Positions 42,582 to 50,634 of a DNA stretch of 64,000 nt are shown here, in pieces. The notes below the pieces were generated by a model. It was not told the DNA's origin. It did not search any database and saw only the letters and a list, made by a program, of their open reading frames with translations. The DNA lies in assembly GCA_017549185.1 (NCBI GenBank), contig JAFYVJ010000014.1, forward strand, positions 1 to 64,000. Reading direction: 5' to 3'. Numbering within the stretch: position 1 is the first letter of the stretch; the number at the start of each line of letters is the position of its first letter. Made by a program: the position numbers and the translations under genes. This stretch comes from Roseburia sp. (GTDB lineage Bacteria > Bacillota > Clostridia > Lachnospirales > Lachnospiraceae).

Positions 42582-43943
42582 ATGAGCAGACACATTATAG
42601 ATAGTATCGAACCGGGGAGTATCGCAGAGGAGATGGAGTTAGAACCGGGCGATGAGTTAATCAGTATTAACGGACAGGAAATTGGAGATGTCTTTGATTA
42701 TCATTATCTGATTCACGATGAGTATCTGGTGGCACTTTTTAAGAAAGCGAACGGAGAAGAATGGGAATTGGAGATTGAAAAGGATTATGATGAGGATTTA
42801 GGTATCGAATTCGAGAAAGGCTTGATGGACGATTATAAATCCTGCCAGAATAAGTGCATTTTCTGTTTCATTGACCAGATGCCAAAAGGCATGAGAGAAA
42901 CTTTATACTTTAAGGATGATGATTCCAGATTGTCTTTTTTACAGGGCAATTATGTAACGTTAACGAATATGAAAGAGGCAGACTTGCAGCGTATCATTGA
43001 CTATAAGTTAGAGCCGATTAATGTTTCCGTGCAGACGACGAATCCTGAATTACGTTGTATGATGCTTCACAATCGTTTCGCAGGAGATGCATTGAAAAAG
43101 ATTGACACTCTGTATGAAGGTGGTATTCACATGAACGGCCAGATTGTACTTTGTAAGGGTGTGAACGACGGAGCAGAGCTTGAGCGTTCTATCAGCGATT
43201 TGACGAAGTATCTGCCTTATATGGAAAGTGTATCGGTAGTTCCGGTAGGACTATCAAAGTATCGCGAAGGGCTGTATCCGCTAGAGCCTTTTACAAAAGA
43301 AGATGCGATAGCAGTTTTAGAAACGATTCACAAGTGGCAGGAGAAGTGTATGGAATCCCACGAGACACACTTTGTACATGCCAGTGATGAGTGGTATTTA
43401 TTGGCAGAACAGCCATTGCCGGATGAAGATAGTTATGATGGTTATATCCAGTTGGAGAACGGCGTAGGTATGCTTCGACTTTTGATAGATGAGTTTCATG
43501 ATGCGTTGGAACTGTTAGAACAGGATATGGTAGATGAAGATGTACCGGAAGGAATGCTCCCGGATACAGAAAATGAACATCATGTAACCGTGGTGACCGG
43601 TAAATTGCCGGCACCGTTTCTTGCTGAATTAGCAGAGGAATGTGAGAGACGCTTCCCGAATCATCATATTGATGTAGTAGCAATTCGTAACGATTTCTTC
43701 GGTGAAATGATTACAGTTTCCGGTCTTTTAACCGGACAGGATATTTTGGCACAATTAAAGGAATTAAAAGAAGCTGGAAAGCTTGGGGAAAGGGTGTTAT
43801 TGCCTTGCAATTTGCTTAGAAGCGGGGAAGAGACCTTACTTGATGATATGACAGTGACAGACCTTGCAGAAGCTTTGGATGTACAGATTGACATTGTAGG
43901 TTCTGGTGGTAACGAGTTGTTAAACTGCATGTTGGAAATTTAA
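42582..43943 (+). CDS. DUF512 radical SAM protein with N-terminal PDZ-like domain
   Basis: 453 residues from the ATG at 42582; AGAAAGG lies 13 bases upstream, and an ATG at 42570 would add 4 residues but sits too close to it. PDZ-like segment IIDSIEPGSIAEEMELEPGDELISINGQEIGDVFDYHYLIHD. Radical SAM cluster motif CQNKCIFCFIDQMP (CX3CX2C). The DUF512 C-terminal part follows (VTVVTGKLPAPFLAELAEE; GEMITVSGLLTGQDIL; LLPCNLLRSGEETLLDDMT). Widely conserved next to der in Clostridia; the reaction is unknown. Confidence 0.88.
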   Translation: MSRHIIDSIEPGSIAEEMELEPGDELISINGQEIGDVFDYHYLIHDEYLVALFKKANGEEWELEIEKDYDEDLGIEFEKGLMDDYKSCQNKCIFCFIDQMPKGMRETLYFKDDDSRLSFLQGNYVTLTNMKEADLQRIIDYKLEPINVSVQTTNPELRCMMLHNRFAGDALKKIDTLYEGGIHMNGQIVLCKGVNDGAELERSISDLTKYLPYMESVSVVPVGLSKYREGLYPLEPFTKEDAIAVLETIHKWQEKCMESHETHFVHASDEWYLLAEQPLPDEDSYDGYIQLENGVGMLRLLIDEFHDALELLEQDMVDEDVPEGMLPDTENEHHVTVVTGKLPAPFLAELAEECERRFPNHHIDVVAIRNDFFGEMITVSGLLTGQDILAQLKELKEAGKLGERVLLPCNLLRSGEETLLDDMTVTDLAEALDVQIDIVGSGGNELLNCMLEI

Positions 43944-44023
43944 AACTATTTTTGAAAGAGTGTTTTATTAGAAAATTGGATTTGTGGAATAAAAACGATT
44001 TGCAATCTGAAGCAATTTGAGGA

Positions 44024-44192
44024 TTGGGTATAGAAGATGAAGAATTGTTTCAATACCCAAAAAACTATAAAAAATCAGAAAAAAACAAGTTTTTACTACT
44101 AAAATTGGGCAATTAGCATGGGACTAAATTTGTATACCCATTTTTAATTCAAAAAAGGGTATTATGGTAGAAACGAAATGATAATACCCAAA
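44024..44192 (+). promoter_or_regulatory. Possible alternating-hairpin leader upstream of der
   Basis: In the 339-base gap before der, TTGGGTAT (44024-44031) pairs with ATACCCAA (44053-44060). Farther on GGGTATTAT (44157-44165) can pair with either ATACCCATTTTT (44134-44145, with the A-run upstream) or ATAATACCC (44181-44189). The last two pairings exclude each other, the usual layout of an attenuator or riboswitch. No known riboswitch class recognised and no T-run follows the second stem. No gene seen in the gap. Confidence 0.4.
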
Positions 44193-44282
44193 GTTCATAA
44201 ATCTCAATTTGTCAGAGCGTTAATATAGTGAATGAACAATTTCTGAAAAGAGAAGTTTAAAAGAGAAAGGATGGATATAAAG

Positions 44283-45611
44283 ATGAGTAAACCGGTAGTA
44301 GCAATTGTAGGACGTCCAAACGTAGGTAAGTCTACATTGTTTAATACACTTGCAGGAGAACGTATTTCTATTGTAAAAGATACGCCTGGTGTAACAAGAG
44401 ATAGAATTTATGCAGAAGTAACATGGTTAAACCATGAATTTACAATGATTGATACCGGCGGTATTGAGCCGGATAGTAGTGATATTATTTTGTCACAGAT
44501 GCGTGAACAGGCTGAAATTGCCATCGCAACTGCTGATGTTATCATCTTTTTGACAGACGTAAGACAGGGTTTACAGGATGCGGACTCTAAAGTAGCGGAT
44601 ATGCTTCGTCGTTCTGGAAAACCAGTTGTATTAGTTGTAAATAAAGTTGATAGTTTCGAAAAATTCATGCCTGACGTATATGAATTTTATAATTTGGGAA
44701 TTGGTGAGCCATTCCCGGTTTCTTCATCATCAATGCTTGGTTTGGGAGATATGTTGGATGAAGTTGTAAAATACTTCCCGGAATATAATCCGGAAGAAGA
44801 AAAAGATGACAGACCAAAGATTGCCGTTATTGGTAAACCAAACGTAGGTAAGTCTTCTTTGATTAACAGATTAGCACAGGAAGACCGTGTAATCGTATCC
44901 GATATTGCAGGAACTACCCGTGATGCTATCGATATGGACATCGAATACAATGGTAAGGAATATGTATTTATCGATACCGCTGGTATTCGTCGTAAGAATA
45001 AAATCAAAGAGGAAATTGAACGCTATAGTATCATCCGTGCTGTGACTGCTGTAGAGCGTGCTGATGTGTGTTTGATTATGATTGATGCGACAGAAGGTGT
45101 TACAGAGCAGGATGCGAAGATTGCAGGTATAGCTCATGATCGCGGTAAAGGCGTTATCATTGTTGTAAATAAATGGGATGCTGTTGAAAAAAATGACAAG
45201 ACCATTTATCGTCACACGGAAGATATTCGTGATGTTTTAAGTTTTATGCCATATGCAGAGATTTTATTTGTTTCCGTAAAATCAGGTCAGCGTATTGGTA
45301 AGATTTTTGAGACCATTGATGCAGTGCTTGAGAATAACAGCATGCGTATTGCAACAGGCGTCTTAAATGAAATTGTAGCAGAAGCAGTAGCAATGCAGCA
45401 GCCACCTTCAGACAAAGGCAAGAGATTACGTATTTATTATGTGACACAGGTTGGTGTGAAACCACCGACATTTGTTATATTTGTAAACGATAAAGAATTG
45501 ATGCACTTCTCGTATACACGTTATCTGGAAAATCGTATCCGTGATACCTTTGGATTTAGAGGAACTGCACTTAAGTTTATTACACGCGAGAGAAAGGAAG
45601 ATAAGAATTAA
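44283..45611 (+). CDS. der: Ribosome biogenesis GTPase Der (EngA)
   Basis: 442 residues from the ATG at 44283 (AAAGGA 11 bases upstream; an ATG at 44271 would add MDIK). Two tandem GTPase domains: G1 [17 protein letters not shown]; second G1 [17 protein letters not shown]. The C-terminal KH-like domain ends in [13 protein letters not shown] and [12 protein letters not shown]. Acts in 50S subunit assembly in the cytoplasm. Its stop overlaps the plsY start by one base. Confidence 0.95.
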   Translation: MSKPVVAIVGRPNVGKSTLFNTLAGERISIVKDTPGVTRDRIYAEVTWLNHEFTMIDTGGIEPDSSDIILSQMREQAEIAIATADVIIFLTDVRQGLQDADSKVADMLRRSGKPVVLVVNKVDSFEKFMPDVYEFYNLGIGEPFPVSSSSMLGLGDMLDEVVKYFPEYNPEEEKDDRPKIAVIGKPNVGKSSLINRLAQEDRVIVSDIAGTTRDAIDMDIEYNGKEYVFIDTAGIRRKNKIKEEIERYSIIRAVTAVERADVCLIMIDATEGVTEQDAKIAGIAHDRGKGVIIVVNKWDAVEKNDKTIYRHTEDIRDVLSFMPYAEILFVSVKSGQRIGKIFETIDAVLENNSMRIATGVLNEIVAEAVAMQQPPSDKGKRLRIYYVTQVGVKPPTFVIFVNDKELMHFSYTRYLENRIRDTFGFRGTALKFITRERKEDKN

Positions 45612-46261
45612 TGGTAATAGCGATTCGTTTGATTGCATTGGTAATTGGGTATTTTTTTGGAGCTTTTCAGACGGGGTATATTTATGGAAAACTTCATGGA
45701 ATTGATATTCGTGAACATGGCAGCGGTAATGCGGGGGCTACGAATACACTTCGTACACTGGGAATGAAAGCAGGTGTGATTACATTTGCAGGAGATTGTT
45801 TGAAATCTGTAGCTGCTATTTTATTGGTAACACATTTCTTTGGTGATTATTTTACCGGAGATGCACGAGTTTTAGGTTTATATGCGGGACTTGGAGCGGT
45901 ATTGGGACATAATTTTCCGTTCTATTTAAAGTTTAAAGGTGGTAAAGGAATTGCATGTACTGCAGGTGTAGTTTGTGCGGTATGCCCACAGGCTGTACCA
46001 TCATGTCTTGCGGTGTTCGCACTTTGTCTTTGGTTAACAAAGTACGTGTCATTAGGCTCTATCTTAATGGCGGCATTGTTTATGATTCAGGTTGTAGAAT
46101 ATAACTTTATGGGGGCACTTGGGCTTCCGGCAGAGAATATTTTAGAATATGATATTTTGGCTATTATTTTCGGTGTGATGGCAATTTGGAGACATAAAGC
46201 GAACATCGGACGTCTTTTAGCAGGAACAGAGAATAAAGTTGGTTCAAAGAAAGAAGCATAA
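45611..46261 (+). CDS. plsY: Glycerol-3-phosphate acyltransferase PlsY
   Basis: 216 residues, membrane protein with about five helices. Motifs: GSGNAGATNTLRTLG (motif 1), GHNFPFYLKFKGGKGIACTAGV (motif 2), and IWRHKANIGRLLAGTENK (motif 3). Transfers acyl from acyl-phosphate to glycerol-3-phosphate, the first step of phospholipid synthesis. Its ATG shares one base with the der stop, and gpsA, which makes its substrate glycerol-3-phosphate, follows. Confidence 0.95.
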   Translation: MVIAIRLIALVIGYFFGAFQTGYIYGKLHGIDIREHGSGNAGATNTLRTLGMKAGVITFAGDCLKSVAAILLVTHFFGDYFTGDARVLGLYAGLGAVLGHNFPFYLKFKGGKGIACTAGVVCAVCPQAVPSCLAVFALCLWLTKYVSLGSILMAALFMIQVVEYNFMGALGLPAENILEYDILAIIFGVMAIWRHKANIGRLLAGTENKVGSKKEA

Positions 46262-46350
46262 CGCAAAATAGCTTTATATGAAAAATTTTTGGAACAGATT
46301 TGAATTAGAAATTTGAAATGTGGGATAGTGTTGAAAGGAGTAGATATTAT

Positions 46351-47364
46351 ATGGAAAAAGTAGGAGTAATCGGTGCCGGAAGCTGGGGAACAGCCCTTGC
46401 AAAGGTGCTTTATACTAATGGCAATGAAGTTGTAGTATGGTCAATTGTAGAAGCTGAGATTCGGATGTTAAACGATTATCACGAGCACTTAGAGAAACTT
46501 CCGGGTGTAAGACTTCCAAAAGATATAAAGTTTACCACTGATTTACAGGAAGCAATTGAAGGATGCGATTATTTAATATTAGCAGTTCCATCTGTATTTA
46601 CCAGAAGTACTGCTAAAGCTATGGCACCATTTGTAAAAGAAGGACAGGTTATTGTCTGTGTAGCAAAGGGGATTGAGGAAACGACACTGATGACGATTTC
46701 AGAAGTGGTAGAGGATGAGATTCCAGTTGCTGAGGTGGCAGTTATGTGTGGACCTAGCCATGCAGAAGAAGTGGGCAGAGAGTTGCCGACTACTGTTGTA
46801 GCAGGTGCCAAAAAACGTGAAGTTGCAGAAGGAATTCAGGACATTTTTATGAATGAAGTGTTCCGTGTATATACAAGTCCGGACGTACTTGGTATGGAGC
46901 TAGGAGGTTCGTTAAAAAATGTTATTGCATTGGCAGCAGGTATGACGGATGGTTTAGGTTATGGTGACAATACGAAAGCAGCACTTATTACCAGAGGTAT
47001 TTCGGAGATGAGCCGTCTTGCACTCAAAATGGGAGCTAGTGCAGAGACATTAAATGGTTTAACAGGTATCGGTGACTTAATCGTAACCTGCCAGAGTAAA
47101 CACAGCCGTAACCGTAGAGCTGGTATGTTGATTGGTCAGGGCTATACTATGCAGCAGGCGATGGATGAAGTTAAGATGGTAGTAGAAGGCGTATATTCAG
47201 CAAAAGCAGCCATTGCCCTTGCAAAAAAATATGAAGTAGACATGCCTATCATTCAGGAAGTGAATGCAGTATTATTTGAAGGTAAGACAGCCCGCGAAGC
47301 AGTGTATGGATTGATGATGCGTGATAAGAAATCAGAGCATATGGCACTTGAGTGGGAAGCTTAA
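46351..47364 (+). CDS. gpsA: Glycerol-3-phosphate dehydrogenase [NAD(P)+]
   Basis: 337 residues from the ATG at 46351 behind GAAAGGAG; an upstream in-frame ATG at 46318 lacks a site. NAD(P) motif GAGSWGTALA at the N-terminus, ILAVPSVFTRS, CGPSHAEEVGRELPT, SLKNVIALAAGMTDGLGYGDNTKAALITRG (catalytic Lys region) and GLTGIGDLIVTC. Reduces dihydroxyacetone phosphate to glycerol-3-phosphate, feeding PlsY upstream. A long hairpin (47370-47421) follows. Confidence 0.95.
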   Translation: MEKVGVIGAGSWGTALAKVLYTNGNEVVVWSIVEAEIRMLNDYHEHLEKLPGVRLPKDIKFTTDLQEAIEGCDYLILAVPSVFTRSTAKAMAPFVKEGQVIVCVAKGIEETTLMTISEVVEDEIPVAEVAVMCGPSHAEEVGRELPTTVVAGAKKREVAEGIQDIFMNEVFRVYTSPDVLGMELGGSLKNVIALAAGMTDGLGYGDNTKAALITRGISEMSRLALKMGASAETLNGLTGIGDLIVTCQSKHSRNRRAGMLIGQGYTMQQAMDEVKMVVEGVYSAKAAIALAKKYEVDMPIIQEVNAVLFEGKTAREAVYGLMMRDKKSEHMALEWEA

Positions 47365-47369
47365 TATAA

Positions 47370-47421
47370 TAGTCATTGAAGGCTCGAATGAATTTGTATT
47401 CAGATGAGTCATCAATGACTA
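47370..47421 (+). terminator. Long hairpin after gpsA
   Basis: TAGTCATTGA (47370-47379) pairs perfectly with TCAATGACTA (47412-47421). No T-run follows, so termination or RNA stabilisation is possible. Confidence 0.45.
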
Positions 47422-47442
47422 GTATGCTATATATGGAAGTTA

Positions 47443-47492
47443 TAACTATTTAGAGTGAAGACAATTTGGTGAAGGGTGTGCTGAATAGTTAC
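47443..47492 (+). repeat. Copy of dispersed palindromic repeat
   Basis: Left arm TAACTATTTAGAG and right arm CTGAATAGTTAC form an imperfect inverted repeat of about 50 bases between gpsA and the dUTPase-like gene. Same family as 63027-63093. Confidence 0.7.
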
Positions 47493-47540
47493 TTGGAATT
47501 ATATAAAGCAATTTCATAGATAGAAGAGGAAATAAAAATT

Positions 47541-47981
47541 ATGGAAAGAGAAACAATTAAAATCAAATATCATTCTGATGAGATTGAAAAATTGACCTAT
47601 ATCGAAGGAAAAAGTGACTGGATTGACCTTCGAGCAGCAGAAGAAGTGGAGTTAAAGCAGGGAGAGTTTAGGTTAATTAAACTTGGTGTATCTATGCAGC
47701 TTCCAGCAGGTTATGAAGCAGTTGTAGTACCAAGAAGTTCTACGTATAAGAATTTTGGAATTATTCAGACGAATCACATGGGTGTCATCGACGAGACCTA
47801 TTGTGGTGATAATGACGTGTGGATGATGCCGGTTTTAGCAGTGAGGGATACTGTGATTCATGTGAACGACCGTATTTGTCAGTTCCGTATCCAAAAACAC
47901 CAGCCACAGATTACTTTTGAAGAAGTGGAAGTACTTGGAAATAGTGACAGAGGTGGAATTGGAAGTACCGGAAAGCAGTAA
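47541..47981 (+). CDS. dUTP diphosphatase-like protein
   Basis: 146 residues; start behind GAGGAAAT. Trimeric dUTPase pattern: [40 protein letters not shown] (motifs 1-2), [23 protein letters not shown] (motif 3), NDRICQFRI (motif 4) and RGGIGSTGK (motif 5). Expected to hydrolyse dUTP to dUMP and limit uracil in DNA. Stand-alone transcript bounded by a hairpin and a terminator. Confidence 0.88.
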   Translation: MERETIKIKYHSDEIEKLTYIEGKSDWIDLRAAEEVELKQGEFRLIKLGVSMQLPAGYEAVVVPRSSTYKNFGIIQTNHMGVIDETYCGDNDVWMMPVLAVRDTVIHVNDRICQFRIQKHQPQITFEEVEVLGNSDRGGIGSTGKQ

Positions 47982-47993
47982 AAAAGATATAAA

Positions 47994-48036
47994 AGCGGTT
48001 ATTCGTCAATATGACTGAAATAACCACTTTTTTTTG
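47994..48036 (+). terminator. Terminator after the dUTPase-like gene
   Basis: AGCGGTTATT pairs with AATAACCACT (one G-A mismatch region) across a 15-base loop, followed by a run of eight or more T. Confidence 0.85.
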
Positions 48037-48054
48037 TCTAGGTAACATATAGTA

Positions 48055-48083
48055 TTTTGTACAATTTTTTTGTATAGTATAAT
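48055..48083 (+). promoter_or_regulatory. Promoter of msmK
   Basis: TTTTGT (48055-48060), 17 bases, TATAAT (48078-48083), 42 bases before the start codon. The -10 box is perfect and the -35 box weak. The gene's own GC content and A/T-ending codons suggest strong expression. Confidence 0.5.
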
Positions 48084-48124
48084 TATCGTAAAATGAAAAT
48101 CGAAATTAATGGAGGAAAATCAAA

Positions 48125-49231
48125 ATGGCAAGTTTATCATTGCAGCATATTTACAAAATCTACTCTAACGGCTTTGAAGCTGTTAAAGATTTCAATCTTG
48201 AAGTAGCAGACCAGGAATTCATCATTTTCGTAGGACCATCTGGTTGTGGTAAATCTACAACACTTCGTATGATCGCTGGTTTGGAAGACATTTCTAAAGG
48301 TGAATTCTATATCGACGGTAAATTAATGAATGATGTTGAACCAAAGGATAGAGATATCGCGATGGTATTCCAGAACTACGCTTTGTATCCACACATGACA
48401 GTATTTGATAACATGGCATTTGGATTAAAATTAAGAAAAGTTCCAAAGGAAGAGATCAAACAGAAAGTTGAAGAAGCAGCAAGAATTCTTGACCTTGAGA
48501 AATTATTAGATCGTAAACCAAAGGCTTTATCAGGTGGCCAGAGACAGCGTGTTGCTATGGGACGTGCTATCGTTCGTAATCCTAAAGTATTCTTAATGGA
48601 CGAACCTCTTTCAAACTTAGATGCTAAATTACGTGTACAGATGCGTGCTGAGATCGCTTCATTACATAACAGATTAAAATCTACAATTATCTATGTAACA
48701 CATGATCAGACAGAAGCTATGACATTAGGTACAAGAATCGTTGTATTAAAAGATGGTGTTATCATGCAGGTTGATTCACCACAGACATTATACAACAAAC
48801 CAAACAACTTATTCGTAGCTGGTTTCATCGGTTCACCACAGATGAACTTCATCGATGCAGTTGTTAAAGTAGATGGGGACAAAGTTACTCTTAACTTTGG
48901 TGATACATCTATCGTTCTTCCTGCAGAAAAAGCTGCAAAAGTAAAACCATACAATGGCAAGACAGTTGTTATGGGTATCAGACCAGAACACATCAGCGAT
49001 TCAGAAGTAGCATTAGAAGCGTTCAAAGATTCTACATTCGCAACAGAGATTACAGGTTACGAATTATTAGGTGCTGAGTCATTATTGTACTATACACTTG
49101 GTTCTACAACAATGACAGCAAAAGTTGATTCAAGCTCAAAAGCTCGCTATGGATCTAAAGTTACATTAGCTCTTGATCCAGAAAAGGTTCATGTATTTGA
49201 TAAAGAAACTGAATTGACAATTACAAACTAA
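48125..49231 (+). CDS. msmK: Multi-sugar ABC importer ATPase (MsmK/UgpC/MsmX type)
   Basis: 368 residues; start behind GGAGGAAAATCAAA. Walker A GPSGCGKST, Q-loop FQNYALYPHM, signature LSGGQRQRVAMGRAIVRNPKVFLMDEPLSNLDAKLR, H-loop YVTHDQTEAM. The C-terminal regulatory (TOBE/MalK) domain starts near 240 (GSPQMNFIDA; GIRPEHI). Such ATPases serve several carbohydrate importers that lack their own. The importer at 10580-14038 is one such orphan. It is followed by a terminator and a CdaR-type regulator gene. Confidence 0.92.
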   Translation: MASLSLQHIYKIYSNGFEAVKDFNLEVADQEFIIFVGPSGCGKSTTLRMIAGLEDISKGEFYIDGKLMNDVEPKDRDIAMVFQNYALYPHMTVFDNMAFGLKLRKVPKEEIKQKVEEAARILDLEKLLDRKPKALSGGQRQRVAMGRAIVRNPKVFLMDEPLSNLDAKLRVQMRAEIASLHNRLKSTIIYVTHDQTEAMTLGTRIVVLKDGVIMQVDSPQTLYNKPNNLFVAGFIGSPQMNFIDAVVKVDGDKVTLNFGDTSIVLPAEKAAKVKPYNGKTVVMGIRPEHISDSEVALEAFKDSTFATEITGYELLGAESLLYYTLGSTTMTAKVDSSSKARYGSKVTLALDPEKVHVFDKETELTITN

Positions 49232-49263
49232 TTCGGTAGAATTATATAAGCTAAAAGACCAAG

Positions 49264-49295
49264 AACTGGGTACAGCATATGTACCCAGTTTTTCT
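49264..49295 (+). terminator. Terminator of msmK
   Basis: AACTGGGTAC (49264-49273) pairs perfectly with GTACCCAGTT (49281-49290) and is followed by TTTCT. Confidence 0.9.
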
Positions 49296-49325
49296 AAGTT
49301 ATAAGCAGGAGCTTATAACTTAGAA
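49292..49325. other. Perfect 15-bp hairpin just after the msmK terminator
   Basis: TTCTAAGTTATAAGC, loop AGGA, GCTTATAACTTAGAA. It directly abuts the terminator stem. No T-run follows. It may stabilise the 3' end or control read-through into the downstream regulator gene. Confidence 0.6.
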
Positions 49326-49458
49326 ATGCTTTGCGGGGAAGCACAGCTTGGCAGACATGTAACTGAAGTTGCAGGAAATTGCTGCAAGGAGGCTTACTTG
49401 TGTGCAGCAAAGTGTGCAAGCATACTTTGATTATGGTGGACAGTATGAGGGGAAAATT

Positions 49459-50547
49459 ATGATTTCAAATCACAAAATTCAAGTAGTAATTGATGAAATA
49501 TATGACATTTCCAAAACAGATCTTGTTGTTTATACAGAGAATGGGAAATTGGTAGCAGCTACAAAAATACCAGAACAGGACATGGAAAGAGAAGTAGAAC
49601 TATTTGCAGGAACCATGTTAGAGACTCAGACTTTGTTTGGCTATTTTTTCTATAAGATTGTAGTTGAAGGAGAAGTAGAGTACGTTTTATTAGCTCGTAC
49701 ATTTTCCGAAGAGTCTTATATGGTAGGGAAGATGGCTGTCAGCCAGATACGTCATCTTGTGTCCGCTTATATGGAACATTTTGATCGTAATAATTTTATA
49801 CAGAATATTCTGCTTGGAAATTTGCTTGTAGTAGATATGTACAATAAAGCACAGAAATTGCATATCGAACAGGCAGAACGAGTTGTTTATGTAATTGAAG
49901 TGAAAGGAAAAAAAGACAGCACTGTTTTAGAAACCGTAAAGAATTTATTTGTGACAAAGACAAGGGATTTTGTTACAGAAATAGATGAGAAAAGTATAAT
50001 TTTGATAAAAGACTGCCGTGACATGAAGACCGAAGAGGATCTTAAGACACTGGCCAGTATGATTATAGATAACATGCATGCAGAAGCTATGGTAAAGGTT
50101 AGAGTAGGCTATGGCAATCGTGTGTATAATTTGCAGGACATCACCAAATCCTATCAGGAAGCAAACATGGCATTAGAAGTGGGAAGAATCTTCTATGCAG
50201 AAAAAGAGATTATCAGTTATAGTCTTTTAGGAATCGGACGTTTGATTTACCAGCTTCCAATGAGTTTGTGTGAGATGTTTATTAAAGAAGTATTTGCAGA
50301 TGGGATACCAGATGTTTTTGATGAAGAAACGATGATAACTATCCAGAAGTTTTTTGAAAATAATTTAAATATTTCAGAGACCGCTAGACAGCTTTATGTA
50401 CACCGCAATACACTAGTGTATCGTCTAGAACGTTTAGAGAAAATTATCGGATTAGATATTCGGAAATTTGAAGATGCGTTGACCTTTAAAATTGCCCTCA
50501 TGGTAATTTCTCATATGGAATCGCAGAATAAACATAACGAACAGTAA
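49459..50547 (+). CDS. CdaR/PucR-type transcriptional regulator
   Basis: 362 residues from the ATG at 49459 with GAGGGGA 6 bases upstream; an in-frame ATG at 49369 would add 30 residues but lacks a site. The N-terminal half looks like a sugar-diacid-recognition-like sensor (KTDLVVYTENGKLVAATK). The middle is GGDEF-like (VRVGYGNRVYNLQDITKSYQEANMALEVG). The C-terminal PucR-type HTH is FFENNLNISETARQLYVHRNTLVYRLERLEKIIGLDIRKFEDALTFKIAL. It sits next to msmK, so it may link sugar import to carbon status. Confidence 0.85.
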   Translation: MISNHKIQVVIDEIYDISKTDLVVYTENGKLVAATKIPEQDMEREVELFAGTMLETQTLFGYFFYKIVVEGEVEYVLLARTFSEESYMVGKMAVSQIRHLVSAYMEHFDRNNFIQNILLGNLLVVDMYNKAQKLHIEQAERVVYVIEVKGKKDSTVLETVKNLFVTKTRDFVTEIDEKSIILIKDCRDMKTEEDLKTLASMIIDNMHAEAMVKVRVGYGNRVYNLQDITKSYQEANMALEVGRIFYAEKEIISYSLLGIGRLIYQLPMSLCEMFIKEVFADGIPDVFDEETMITIQKFFENNLNISETARQLYVHRNTLVYRLERLEKIIGLDIRKFEDALTFKIALMVISHMESQNKHNEQ

Positions 50548-50554
50548 GTTTGTA

Positions 50555-50595
50555 CGTAACTATGAAGTACGGAATAGTTTCGTCTGCATAGTTAC
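50555..50595 (+). repeat. Diverged copy of dispersed palindromic repeat
   Basis: GTAACTATGAAG ... CTGCATAGTTAC arms between the regulator gene and parE, imperfect member of the family at 63027. Confidence 0.5.
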
Positions 50596-50634
50596 TGTGT
50601 GAGATTGTAAGAAAGTGATATAGGAGTGCAAAAA

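Noticed and set aside
44024..44192. Known riboswitch class (purine, SAM, FMN, T-box)
   Set aside because: I found none of the conserved core sequences of these classes; only hairpin symmetry is visible.
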